The notes beneath the pieces were generated by a model. That model saw only the letters and a list, made by a program, of their open reading frames with translations. It made no database searches and was not told the origin of the DNA. A stretch of DNA of 64,000 nucleotides from Persephonella hydrogeniphila (GTDB lineage Bacteria > Aquificota > Aquificia > Aquificales > Hydrogenothermaceae): the NCBI RefSeq assembly GCF_900215515.1, contig NZ_OBEI01000009.1, positions 1-64,000 of the forward strand, written 5' to 3'. Positions 34,571-42,115 of the stretch are shown here, in pieces. The first letter of the stretch is position 1; the number at the start of each line of letters is the position of its first letter. Both the position numbers and the translations under genes were made by a program.

Positions 34571-35659
34571 TTGAAGAAAAAAGTTCTTGTTGTTGATGAC
34601 TCGGCACTTGTAAGGAGAATTCTCACAAAAATACTTACAGATATGGGGTTGGAAGTAGACACAGCAAAAGATGGGAAAGAGGCTGTGGAAAAAGCTCTTT
34701 CAAAAGATTACGACCTTATTACAGTGGATATTGAGATGCCCCATAAGAACGGTATTCAGGTTATAAAAGAGATAATGGACAGAAAGCCGACGAGAATTCT
34801 TGTTATCAGTGCCTACACTACAGAAGATGCCCAGCTTACTCTGGAAGCTTTAGATAACGGAGCCCTTGGATTTATCACAAAGCCTTCAAAGATTGGAACT
34901 TCTTTACAGCAGATAGAAGAAGAGATAAAACAGAAAGTAAGTGAGATACTGAAAGTGCCAAAGTTTAAAATACTGATGAACAGAAAAAAAGCATCAAAGC
35001 TAAAAGAAGAGTTTTTAAATCTGAAAAGTATAGATACCGGCAGTTACGACCCGAAGGAAGATTTAAAGTACATTCTTATAGGAGCCTCTACAGGAGGACC
35101 CCGATTAATAGAAACAATAGCTGTAACTCTACCGGAAAATTATCCATATCCAATATGTGTAGTCCAGCATATGCCTGTTAATTTTACAAAAAAGTTTGCT
35201 GAAAGACTTAACTCTCTAAGTAAATTAAATGTTGTTGAAGCATCTAACGGGGAAGAAGTTGTTCCGGGAAAAATGATAATAGGTAAAGGAGGATGGCATC
35301 TGCATTTTTCCAGAAGATCAACAGATAACACAGTTATATGTAAACTGGCTCCAAATACAGCAGGGAGGTTCTTTGTACCATCTGTAGACGAGATGTTTTT
35401 CTCAGCCCTTGAGGTTATTGACCCGAAAAAAATAATGGCTATACTTTTAACAGGAATAGGTGATGATGGGGCAGACGGTATGGTGGCTTTAAAAAAAGCC
35501 GGAGCGTACACTATAGCAGAAAGTGAAGAAACAGCAATAGTGTACGGGATGCCAAAAGAAGCTTATTTAAGGGGAGGTGCCACGAAAGTTCTTCCTTTTC
35601 CTGAGATAGTAAAAGAGATTCTTAGATTTGGAGCCAGAGATGAGCTTCAAAAAGTTTGA
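34571..35659 (+). CDS. cheB: Chemotaxis methylesterase CheB
   Basis: 362 residues. N-terminal receiver domain (VVDDSALVRRIL, phospho-acceptor Asp in LITVDIEMP about residue 56, Thr/Ser in VISAYT, Lys in FITKP) joined to a methylesterase with catalytic Ser in GASTGGP (about 175), His in VVQHMP and Asp in TGIGDDGADG (about 299). The receiver normally takes phosphate from CheA, which is not in this window. TTG start at 34571 with AGGAGG upstream. The end overlaps the next gene. Confidence 0.95.
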   Translation: MKKKVLVVDDSALVRRILTKILTDMGLEVDTAKDGKEAVEKALSKDYDLITVDIEMPHKNGIQVIKEIMDRKPTRILVISAYTTEDAQLTLEALDNGALGFITKPSKIGTSLQQIEEEIKQKVSEILKVPKFKILMNRKKASKLKEEFLNLKSIDTGSYDPKEDLKYILIGASTGGPRLIETIAVTLPENYPYPICVVQHMPVNFTKKFAERLNSLSKLNVVEASNGEEVVPGKMIIGKGGWHLHFSRRSTDNTVICKLAPNTAGRFFVPSVDEMFFSALEVIDPKKIMAILLTGIGDDGADGMVALKKAGAYTIAESEETAIVYGMPKEAYLRGGATKVLPFPEIVKEILRFGARDELQKV

Positions 35660-36260
35660 GGAGCAGAAGATACACAGATTTAAGGATTTTGATGAGGCAA
35701 AGGTTTATATAGAGGATATGAATAAAGATATAAATCTGACCTTTGAAGCTATAGATTACATGGTAAGTAGAAAAGAGTACCATTTCCTATTAAAAAACCT
35801 TGTAAGGCAGTTTTATAATAGTGGAGGAAGTCCTCAACTCTTTGATTACTTTTTCTCAAAATTATCAGACTGTCCCGGAAGGAAAACAGATATAGAGATT
35901 TACTTTAAGATATTAGAGTCTCCTAATAAAACCCTTAAAAGCTCTTTTACAGGTTATCTTAAAGCATGTGCTGAAAAGCTATATCCGTTTATTATGGATA
36001 TGCTAAGAAGCAACGAGGCAGAAAAAAGAAAGATGGCTGTATGTATTCTCCGTCATTTACCCTCAGAAGAGGTAAAAGAGAAGATAGTAAGCATGATAAA
36101 AACAGAGGAAGATAAAACTGTTATGGAAGAGATTGTAAAATATTTGGAGATATATGCATTTGAAGAGAATGTAGACTGTTTAAAATTTATAAATGAAAAA
36201 TTCCCTGAGTTCGATAAAAAAGTTCAAAATATACTGAGAAATATAAGAGATGATGAGTAA
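35640..36260 (+). CDS. Helical (HEAT-like) protein at the end of the chemosensory operon
   Basis: 206 residues, predicted all-helical, with repeat-like helix pairs (about 105-200: YPFIMDMLRSNEAEKRKMAV, LPSEEVKEKIVSMIKTEEDK) that suggest HEAT-type protein interaction. No catalytic motif. I chose the ATG at 35640, six bases after GGAG, within the cheB 3' end. Its stop overlaps the ATG of the truncated sir2 gene. HEAT proteins occur in some chemosensory clusters; the precise partner is unknown. Confidence 0.65.
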   Translation: MSFKKFEEQKIHRFKDFDEAKVYIEDMNKDINLTFEAIDYMVSRKEYHFLLKNLVRQFYNSGGSPQLFDYFFSKLSDCPGRKTDIEIYFKILESPNKTLKSSFTGYLKACAEKLYPFIMDMLRSNEAEKRKMAVCILRHLPSEEVKEKIVSMIKTEEDKTVMEEIVKYLEIYAFEENVDCLKFINEKFPEFDKKVQNILRNIRDDE

Positions 36261-36489
36261 AGAGCAGATAAACGATCAGATACAGAAAGCCAGAGATGTT
36301 TTAAGGGAAGCTGATGCAGTTTTGATTACTGCCGGGGCAGGAATGGGAGTTGATAGTAGTCTACCAGATTTCAGGGGAGTTGAGGGATTCTGGAGAGCTT
36401 ACCCGATCGCAAAAAAATTAGGTCTCAGGTTTGAAGAACTTGCCAACCCCAGATGGTTCAGGGAAAATCCAAAGCTGGCATGGGCATAA
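36250..36489 (+). pseudogene. sir2 5' fragment, interrupted after 79 codons
   Basis: The start of a Sir2-family gene: helix-containing N-terminus, then the NAD-binding GAGMGVDSSLPDFRG (about 30-44) and WRAYPIAKKLGLRFEELANP, ending at a stop right after the ALAWA region. The zinc cysteines, the catalytic His and the C-terminal Rossmann half are missing. The ATG overlaps the preceding gene's stop, so this is probably the original start of the native gene. Bases 36328-36485 recur at 38070-38227 with one mismatch, marking a recombination junction. Confidence 0.85.
36328..36485 (+). repeat. Left copy of 158-bp direct repeat inside sir2
   Basis: 158 bases identical to 38070-38227 except at 36358 (A here, G at 38100). 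Sequence before the repeat is clearly diverged between the copies though it encodes a similar protein; sequence after it is unrelated. Confidence 0.95.
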
Positions 36490-36578
36490 TGTATCTAAGA
36501 GTTCATTTTAATCCAAAATGACGAAAGTATTTGGATATATAAGAGTATTAACCGAAGAATAGCAAGAGAAATTTTATT

Positions 36579-36845
36579 ATGGAAATAGAATACTCACAAC
36601 ACTTTTGGGAACAACTTAAAGAAAGAGTAAAATCATCACCAGTTGAGCTAACTATAGAGATTATTGAAGATACTATTAAAAATCCTGATTTCATCGTGGA
36701 AGATAGAAAACCATGTAGAGAGGGGCGGGTAAAAAAGATACAAGGAAGATGTCTAAAAGTTGTTGTAGAAAAAGAATTTAATAAATTAAAAGTAATAACA
36801 ATTTTTTGGGACAGAACCTTAAGAAGGAGAGGATTATGCAAGTAA
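36579..36845 (+). CDS. DUF4258-like small protein, possible toxin
   Basis: 88 residues. The opening HFWEQLKERVKSSP (His/Arg pattern), DTIKNPDFIVED and C-terminal KVITIFWDRT match DUF4258, a RelE/BrnT-like fold proposed to act as a toxin or RNase. The ATG lies after a weak purine-rich stretch. It overlaps a DUF2283 gene by 10 bases; that pairing is common and suggests a two-gene module. Both lie in the insertion that splits sir2. Toxicity is inference only. Confidence 0.65.
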   Translation: MEIEYSQHFWEQLKERVKSSPVELTIEIIEDTIKNPDFIVEDRKPCREGRVKKIQGRCLKVVVEKEFNKLKVITIFWDRTLRRRGLCK

Positions 36846-37039
36846 AGTATGATAAAGATACAGACATACTTACTATAAAGTTGTCTGATAAAAGACCTGT
36901 AGAAAGTGAACATTTAGTACAGCAAGGTATAGTTATTGACTATGATGAAAACAATAACATTATTGGTTTGGAAATATTTGATTGGAGTGAAAGAAAAAGT
37001 ATAGAGCTTCCCTTTAAAACAAAATTAGCAACTTTGTAG
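36836..37039 (+). CDS. DUF2283 small protein
   Basis: 67 residues from the ATG at 36836 with GGAG five bases upstream. YDKDTDILTIKLSD, GIVIDYDENNNIIGLEIFDW and the acidic profile match DUF2283. Members typically sit downstream of DUF4258-like genes and may neutralise them. Start overlaps the DUF4258 end, implying coupled translation at a fixed ratio. Confidence 0.75.
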   Translation: MQVKYDKDTDILTIKLSDKRPVESEHLVQQGIVIDYDENNNIIGLEIFDWSERKSIELPFKTKLATL

Positions 37040-37050
37040 AAAGAGTAGTA

Positions 37051-37849
37051 CTATCTAAAAATAGCTAAAAGATTTGTAAAATAAAATTATGAAGAAGAGG
37101 GGAAGACCAAGGAAATATCAAGAAAATATAAGATGTCCAGAATGTGGTTCAAATTGGTGTAAGAAATTTGGAAAAAATACAGGAAAACAAAGATATAAAT
37201 GTAATGATTGTGGAAGACATTTCTATGAAGGAGCAAAATACCATAAACACCCAGAAAAAACAAAACTACTTGCCTTAAAGATGTATACTGAAGGGATGAG
37301 TAAATCTGCTATAGCAAGGGTTTTAAATCTACCTTATGGAACTGTAGCCAGATGGACATATGAAATTGGTAAATTTTTAGACCAGTATTTAGAGAGAAAA
37401 TAGAAAAGACTATCAAAAAGGGTAGATATAGAGGAGATATCTATAGATGAGATGAGAACATATATAAACAAAAATACAGAAGAAAATTCAGTATGGATAT
37501 GGACAGCCTGTATAAAGAAAAAAGACAAGAAGTATTATGTATATGAGGTTGGAGATAGAAATGAAAAAACTTTTTTAAAATCTGCTGGCTAAATTACCAT
37601 TAGCTAAAGAGTATCATACAGATGGATACCATATATATAAGTACTGGTTAAACAGGAAGCAACACAAGGTAAGTAAATTTAGGAAGACAAATATGAATGA
37701 GGGATTACATTCAAGATTAAGGGATAGGCTAAACAGATTGAGAAGGAAAACAAAAGGGTACAGCAAGAATATTAATTCATTAAGATATGCATTGGCTATT
37801 GTTTTTAGTTTTACAAATATCCCTGCTGATTTTGGCTACCTTTAGATAG
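37051..37849 (+). mobile_element. Decayed IS1-like insertion sequence
   Basis: About 0.8 kb bounded by imperfect terminal inverted repeats CTATCTAAAAATAGC (37051-37065) and its counterpart at 37835-37849 (13 of 15 match). Flanks GAGTAGTA (37043-37050) and GAGTATCA (37850-37857) agree at 6 of 8 positions and may be a worn target duplication. It contains a transposase with two disruptions. IS1 family is inferred from the zinc ribbon plus HTH and the YHTDGYHIY/RKTKGYSK C-terminal signatures. Confidence 0.72.
37089..37845 (+). pseudogene. IS1-family transposase, broken by a stop and a frameshift
   Basis: The first 104 codons give an InsA-like zinc ribbon (CPECGSNWCKKFG, CNDCGRHF) and helix-turn-helix (MSKSAIARVLNLPYGTVARW). 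An in-frame TAG at 37401-37403 interrupts; the same frame continues with the DDE-core part (DIEEISIDEMRTYI, GDRNEKTF) until TAA at 37590, and homology then moves to the +1 frame (LPLAKEYHTDGYHIYKYWL, RDRLNRLRRKTKGYSK) up to 37845. A regulated frameshift would not explain the TAG, so I treat it as inactive. The internal stop at the InsA/InsB boundary is nevertheless where IS1 shifts frame. Confidence 0.8.
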
Positions 37850-37994
37850 GAGTATCAATTTTTATCACGAATTATCAATATCGTTAAGATTTAAGACAAT
37901 ATTAAACTTAAAACTAATTTGGAATTGGTAATGATTTTAAATTAGAATATTTCTAATCGAATAATATCTATGGATATATTTAAGAATAGCAAAA

Positions 37995-38846
37995 ATGTTT
38001 GAAAGAAAGTTGAATAATGAAATTCAAAAAGCAAAAGAAGTATTACAAAATGCAGATGCCATTCTTATAACTGCCGGGGCAGGAATGGGAGTTGATAGTG
38101 GTCTACCAGATTTCAGGGGAGTTGAGGGATTCTGGAGAGCTTACCCGATCGCAAAAAAATTAGGTCTCAGGTTTGAAGAACTTGCCAACCCCAGATGGTT
38201 CAGGGAAAATCCAAAGCTGGCATGGGCTTTCTATGGGCACAGATTAAATCTATACAGAAAGACCAAACCCCATGAAGGTTTTTATCTTCTAAAAAAATTA
38301 GGAGAAAGAAAGAAAGGAGGATATTTCGTTTTCACATCAAATGTTGATGGACAGTTCCAGAAGGCAGGTTTTGACGAAAAAAGAATAGTAGAAATTCATG
38401 GCTCCATTCATCATCTCCAGTGCACAGTTCCCTGTATGGATGATATATGGTCTGCAGACGGAATAGAAATAGATATTGATATGGAAAAATTTGAAGCAAA
38501 GGAGCCATTACCACTGTGCAGACACTGTAAAGAGATAGCAAGACCAAATATTTTGATGTTTGGTGATTGGGAATGGATTTCCCACAGAACTGCCGGACAG
38601 GAATTTCTATTTGAAAGATGGTTAGAGAAGATAGATGATATGGGGTATAATCTTGCAATTATTGAGATAGGAGCAGGTAAAGCCGTCCCGACGGTAAGAA
38701 TGCTCTCTGAAAGGGTAGCTGATAATTTTTATGGAACATTAATCAGAATAAACCCACGGGATTATGATGTTCCTTCTTCCAGACATATATCAATCCCCCT
38801 TGGTGGTCTTGAAGGTATCAAAAAGATAATAGAGGGAATTCTTTGA
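37995..38846 (+). CDS. Sir2-family NAD-dependent deacylase, hybrid copy
   Basis: 283-residue complete Sir2-type protein. NAD motifs GAGMGVDSGLPDFRG (about 29-43), TSNVDGQF with Asn/Asp, the catalytic His in HGSIHHLQC, a zinc site from CTVPC-type and CRHCKE cysteines and RPNILMFGDWEW. It should remove acyl groups from lysines or act as an NAD hydrolase. Its first 25 codons differ from those of the truncated copy upstream, whereas the next 158 bases are nearly identical. No good ribosome site precedes the ATG. The product is probably a recombinant of a foreign 5' end and the native 3' end. Confidence 0.88.
   Translation: MFERKLNNEIQKAKEVLQNADAILITAGAGMGVDSGLPDFRGVEGFWRAYPIAKKLGLRFEELANPRWFRENPKLAWAFYGHRLNLYRKTKPHEGFYLLKKLGERKKGGYFVFTSNVDGQFQKAGFDEKRIVEIHGSIHHLQCTVPCMDDIWSADGIEIDIDMEKFEAKEPLPLCRHCKEIARPNILMFGDWEWISHRTAGQEFLFERWLEKIDDMGYNLAIIEIGAGKAVPTVRMLSERVADNFYGTLIRINPRDYDVPSSRHISIPLGGLEGIKKIIEGIL
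38070..38227 (+). repeat. Right copy of 158-bp direct repeat inside sir2
   Basis: Partner of 36328-36485, one mismatch. The copies are 1742 bases apart, so a crossover between them would delete the insertion and restore an uninterrupted native sir2. Confidence 0.95.
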
Positions 38847-38871
38847 AAATTCTTAGATAATGCATATATTC

Positions 38872-38891
38872 CCTGTGGGATTTTCCACAGG
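38872..38891 (+). promoter_or_regulatory. Hairpin overlapping the ribosome site of the next gene
   Basis: CCTGTGG (38872-38878) and CCACAGG (38885-38891) with a six-base loop. The right arm overlaps AGGAGG (38889-38894), the ribosome site for the ATG at 38901. No U-run follows, so a terminator is less likely than a structure that limits translation. Confidence 0.45.
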
Positions 38892-38900
38892 AGGTTTAAT

Positions 38901-39218
38901 ATGAAAATAAAAATCACTCCAAAATTAGTCACCACTGTTTTATTCAGCCTGATGATACTGTCTGTAGGTTTTTACATGATAGAAAGAAGTATTGATTTTT
39001 TTAATTCAGAGTTTGCAAGGAACGAGTCTGATTTTAGAGGGTATCTGACTGTTTTATTTGCAAGACTTTTTATGATAATAGGATGGATAGCTATAATAGC
39101 TGCTCTGTACTTCAGGGGTCATTTTAAGGATGTTGAAAAACCAAAAACAGACATTCTTGAGCTCCATGAGAAGATAGAAAAAATAGAGAGAGAAAAACAG
39201 AAGCAACAGGGGGAATAA
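38901..39218 (+). CDS. Small two-helix membrane protein of unknown function
   Basis: 105 residues: helix 1 about 9-30, a polar loop (ERSIDFFNSEFARNESDFRGY), helix 2 about 47-70, then a charged cytoplasmic coiled coil (about 78-105, Lys/Glu rich). No family recognised. The stop lies in the loop of a strong hairpin. It follows sir2 by 54 bases and a hairpin covers its ribosome site. Confidence 0.7.
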   Translation: MKIKITPKLVTTVLFSLMILSVGFYMIERSIDFFNSEFARNESDFRGYLTVLFARLFMIIGWIAIIAALYFRGHFKDVEKPKTDILELHEKIEKIEREKQKQQGE

Positions 39219-39228
39219 AGCCCCCTGT
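39206..39228. terminator. Bidirectional terminator between converging genes
   Basis: Perfect 8-bp stem ACAGGGGG (39206-39213) and CCCCCTGT (39221-39228) with a seven-base loop that contains the stop codon of the plus-strand gene. On the minus strand a thymidine-rich tract (TGCTTCTGTTTTT) follows, so it should end the ferredoxin transcript. Confidence 0.75.
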
Positions 39229-39240
39229 GATATATAGGGA

Positions 39241-39465
39241 TTACTCTTCTACAACCTCAGTTACAAGAGCACCAGATGGACATTCTTCTGTGATTTCGAG
39301 AGCTCTTTCTGCAAGTTCTCCTTCTATAATAGCACCATCTCCACCTATATCATCTTTTACTTTAGCTATTCCGTCTCCCTGATCCTCGTAAACTTCTGGG
39401 AGCTCGTCATAGCAAAGAGCACATGCTGTGCAGAGATCCTGATCTACTGATACTTTAACTTTCAT
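39241..39465 (-). CDS. 4Fe-4S single-cluster ferredoxin
   Basis: 74-residue electron carrier with three cysteines in CTACALC (12, 15, 18) and a fourth in EECPSGAL (about 62), the pattern of one-cluster thermophile ferredoxins. The middle carries an acidic insertion (DQGDGIAKVKDDIGGDG). In Aquificota such proteins feed reductive TCA cycle enzymes. AAGGAGG precedes its ATG. Confidence 0.92.
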   Translation of the reverse strand: MKVKVSVDQDLCTACALCYDELPEVYEDQGDGIAKVKDDIGGDGAIIEGELAERALEITEECPSGALVTEVVEE

Positions 39466-39507
39466 TTGACTAAACCTCCTTGTTATTTGTAAGTCGTAAG
39501 TTCATAT

Positions 39508-39536
39508 AGTATATGCTAACAGGTACTAAATTGCAA
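39508..39536 (-). promoter_or_regulatory. Promoter of the ferredoxin gene
   Basis: On the minus strand: TTGCAA (39536-39531), 17-base spacer, TATACT (39513-39508). Spacing is ideal. The TTGCAA hexamer is palindromic, so it may also serve as -35 for hemW on the plus strand, though its -10 is poor there. Confidence 0.7.
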
Positions 39537-39581
39537 TATAACAATGTTTTATTTTACACAGGATAATGGTATTTTATAGGT

Positions 39582-40682
39582 ATGATAGAAGGGGTTTACA
39601 TACATATACCGTTTTGTAATCTGAAATGTCCTTACTGTGATTTTACCTCTGTAGCTGTAAATGACAGAACTCTTTTTGGAGAGTATGTCAAAGCTGTAAA
39701 AAAGGAAGTATCTCTGTACAGAGGGGAAGATTTTTCTGTTAAAAGTATATATTTTGGTGGTGGCACACCTTCTCTGATAGAACCGGAGCAGATAGTTTCT
39801 CTCATCAACACGATATTAAAGGAATACAGGACAGAAAACAGAGTAGAGATTACTGTAGAAATCAATCCGGAAACATACAGATACGAACAGTTTAGGGTAC
39901 TTAAAGAAGCAGGAGTAAACAGGATAAGTATAGGGGCGCAGAGTTTTTTAGAAAAAAATCTGAGAAGGCTCGGAAGAGTTCATTCTCCTAAAGATACCGT
40001 GCAAACAGTTGAAGATGCATTAAAAGCTGGTTTTGAAAATATAAGTCTCGATATGATTTACGGTATATCTGGTCAGAGTATAAAAGATTTAGAAAAAGAT
40101 TTAGAGTTGTTCACATCTCTTCCTGTAAAACATATATCAGCATATATGCTGACAGCCTATGATGAAACTCCTCTGGGACAGATGGTAAAAAGCGGTGATT
40201 ATCAGATGTTAGGTGAAGATATACTCCTTGATATGTTTAAACTTATAGACGAGTATCTTGAAATGAAAGGATTTAAAAGATATGAGCTATCTAACTGGGC
40301 AAAAACTGATTATATGTGCAGACATAACCTTCTTTACTGGAAAAGGAAAGAATTTTTAGGGCTTGGGGTATCTGCGTGGTCTTATGTAGATAATATCCGC
40401 TTTGGGAATACAAAAAATCTGTCTGAGTATATGGAAAAGGTAAATAAAGGTAAAAAGCCTGTAGTTTTTAAAGAAGTAATTGATGAAGAGGAAGAGAAAA
40501 AAGAAAAGATATTTCTTGGTTTGAGACTTGTAGAAGGTATTGAACTTCATTTAATAGAAAACAGGATGGATTTTGTAAATAGTATAGTAAATCAGAATCT
40601 GGCAAAAATAGAAAACAACAGACTTATCCTTACACCTGAAGGTATTATGCTATCTAACTATATATCTTCACGTCTGATATAA
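39582..40682 (+). CDS. hemW: HemW-type radical SAM haem chaperone
   Basis: 366 residues of the coproporphyrinogen dehydrogenase-like family. CNLKCPYCDF (Cys about 12, 16, 19) binds the 4Fe-4S cluster; FGGGTPS, ISIGAQSF and ISLDMIYGISGQS are the SAM-binding sites, and the C-terminal HemN domain (about 250-366) is present. The three-Cys motif without an extra fourth Cys fits HemW, which gives haem to respiratory proteins, over HemN. Start chosen at the first ATG of the frame. Confidence 0.88.
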   Translation: MIEGVYIHIPFCNLKCPYCDFTSVAVNDRTLFGEYVKAVKKEVSLYRGEDFSVKSIYFGGGTPSLIEPEQIVSLINTILKEYRTENRVEITVEINPETYRYEQFRVLKEAGVNRISIGAQSFLEKNLRRLGRVHSPKDTVQTVEDALKAGFENISLDMIYGISGQSIKDLEKDLELFTSLPVKHISAYMLTAYDETPLGQMVKSGDYQMLGEDILLDMFKLIDEYLEMKGFKRYELSNWAKTDYMCRHNLLYWKRKEFLGLGVSAWSYVDNIRFGNTKNLSEYMEKVNKGKKPVVFKEVIDEEEEKKEKIFLGLRLVEGIELHLIENRMDFVNSIVNQNLAKIENNRLILTPEGIMLSNYISSRLI

Positions 40683-40685
40683 CTC

Positions 40686-41480
40686 TTATTGGGACAGTTT
40701 TTTACTTCTTTTTGTCGCTTCCTCTACAGCAGATATTACAGCATCTTTCAGACCTTTTTCTTCTAATTTGTGAAGGGCATAGATAGTTGTTCCTGCTGGA
40801 GAACTGACCTTATCTCTGAGTACTGATGGATGCTCTCCGGTTTCTTTTACTAGCTTTGCTGCACCTAAAACTGTCTGGACTGCAAGCTCAGAAGCCTGTT
40901 TGTAAGAGAGTCCCCCCTTTATACCTCCTTGAATAAGCCCCTCTATAAACATAAAAACATAGGCAGGTCCACTTCCAGACAGACCTGTTACGGTATCCAT
41001 AAGACTTTCATCAACTTCGACAACACTGCCAAGACTTTTTAGTAAATGAAAAATCTCTTCCCTTTTTATAGGATCTATATCCTCGAAACTTACTGCGATT
41101 GCCCCTTCACCTATTAGAGCTGGAGTATTCGGCATTACTCTGATAACAATGCTTTTGATGACTTCTTTTATTTTCTGTATACTGATTCCTGCAATAACGG
41201 ATATAACTACCTTCTCTTCTGTAAAAAAATCTTTGATAGGTTCTACAGTTTTTAGAAAGTCTTTAGGTTTTACGGCAAGAAAGATTATCTCAGAGTTTTC
41301 TACAACCCTTCTGTTACTTGAAGTCCCTGCTACATTGTACTTTTCGACCATTAATTCTACTTTATCAGGGTCTATATCTGACACAATAATATCGGTAGAT
41401 TTTACAGTTTTACTTTTGGTAAGACCCCTTATTATAGCCTCACCCATATTTCCACAGCCTATAACGCCGATCTTAAACAT
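40686..41480 (-). CDS. proC: Pyrroline-5-carboxylate reductase
   Basis: Last step of proline synthesis. 264 residues; Rossmann motif IGVIGCGNMGEAIIRG (about 4-19), VIRVMPNTPALIGEGA (about 110-125), and the dimerisation/active region LSGSGPAYVFMFIEGL plus HPSVLRDKVSSPAGTTIYAL. Lengths and motifs are standard. Ends 4 bases from the convergent hemW and overlaps the exonuclease start upstream. Confidence 0.96.
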   Translation of the reverse strand: MFKIGVIGCGNMGEAIIRGLTKSKTVKSTDIIVSDIDPDKVELMVEKYNVAGTSSNRRVVENSEIIFLAVKPKDFLKTVEPIKDFFTEEKVVISVIAGISIQKIKEVIKSIVIRVMPNTPALIGEGAIAVSFEDIDPIKREEIFHLLKSLGSVVEVDESLMDTVTGLSGSGPAYVFMFIEGLIQGGIKGGLSYKQASELAVQTVLGAAKLVKETGEHPSVLRDKVSSPAGTTIYALHKLEEKGLKDAVISAVEEATKRSKKLSQ

Positions 41481-42090
41481 ACCGTTTCCTTTTTTCTCTG
41501 TAATTGATCTTTTTCCCTTCAGAAAGCTTTATTATATCAATAATCCTGTTCACGTTGTAATCTTCAAGAAATGATAGCATTTTTTCAAATATTTTCATGG
41601 TAACTTCTGCATCTGAAAGTGCTCTGTGCTTTTGTCTATAGGGTATGTTAAAGTGGTAAGCTATATGTTCTAAAGATTTACTGTCTATATCTGGAAGAAT
41701 TCTCCTTGCGAGGTTATCTGTGCATATAGAGGGATTTTTAATAGTCTTACCTGTGTAAAGCTTCGTATTGTAGTTCAAAAATGAGATATCAAACTTTGCA
41801 TTGTGGGCAACTATTATGCTGTCATCTATAAATCTAAGAAAATCAGGAAGAACATCTTTTATCTTAGGCTGGTCTATCACCATCGCATTTGTTATACCTG
41901 TCAGTTTTGTTATATGGGGTGGTATAAACTCTGTGTCTGGCTTTATCAGCTTCCAGAACCTGTCAATCTCTATGTTTCCCTGAAATTTTATCGCTGCTAT
42001 CTCTATTATGTAATCTCTTTCAGGATTAAAACCTGTTGTTTCAAGGTCTATAACCGTAAAAACTGCTTCATCTGTAGTAAGGTTAAACAT
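41473..42090 (-). CDS. DnaQ/epsilon-like 3'-5' exonuclease
   Basis: 205-residue DEDDh exonuclease. Exo I VIDLETTGF (Asp about 14 and Glu 16), Exo II AHNAKFDISFLN (about 92-103) and Exo III HRALSDAEVT (His about 155, Asp 160) are complete. It could proofread for DNA polymerase III or act as a small DNA/RNA exonuclease; the stand-alone form is common where PolC is absent. Overlaps proC by 8 bases. The C-terminal basic tail (KKINYREKRKR) may bind nucleic acid. Confidence 0.9.
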   Translation of the reverse strand: MFNLTTDEAVFTVIDLETTGFNPERDYIIEIAAIKFQGNIEIDRFWKLIKPDTEFIPPHITKLTGITNAMVIDQPKIKDVLPDFLRFIDDSIIVAHNAKFDISFLNYNTKLYTGKTIKNPSICTDNLARRILPDIDSKSLEHIAYHFNIPYRQKHRALSDAEVTMKIFEKMLSFLEDYNVNRIIDIIKLSEGKKINYREKRKRYV

Positions 42091-42115
42091 CTTCCTGCCT
42101 TTACTCTTTATTTAT

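Noticed and set aside
37401-37592. Programmed frameshift producing a functional IS1 transposase
   Set aside because: The first interruption is an in-frame TAG rather than a shift, and the later switch is +1 without the usual slippery A-run; decay explains it better.
36328-38227. Repeat pair as part of a CRISPR array or long terminal repeats
   Set aside because: Only two copies, 158 bp, coding for the same Sir2 segment; it is a recombination scar.
21166-38846. HerA-Sir2 anti-phage defence pair
   Set aside because: The sir2 gene lies about 15 kb from the HerA gene, behind unrelated operons, so there is no operon link.
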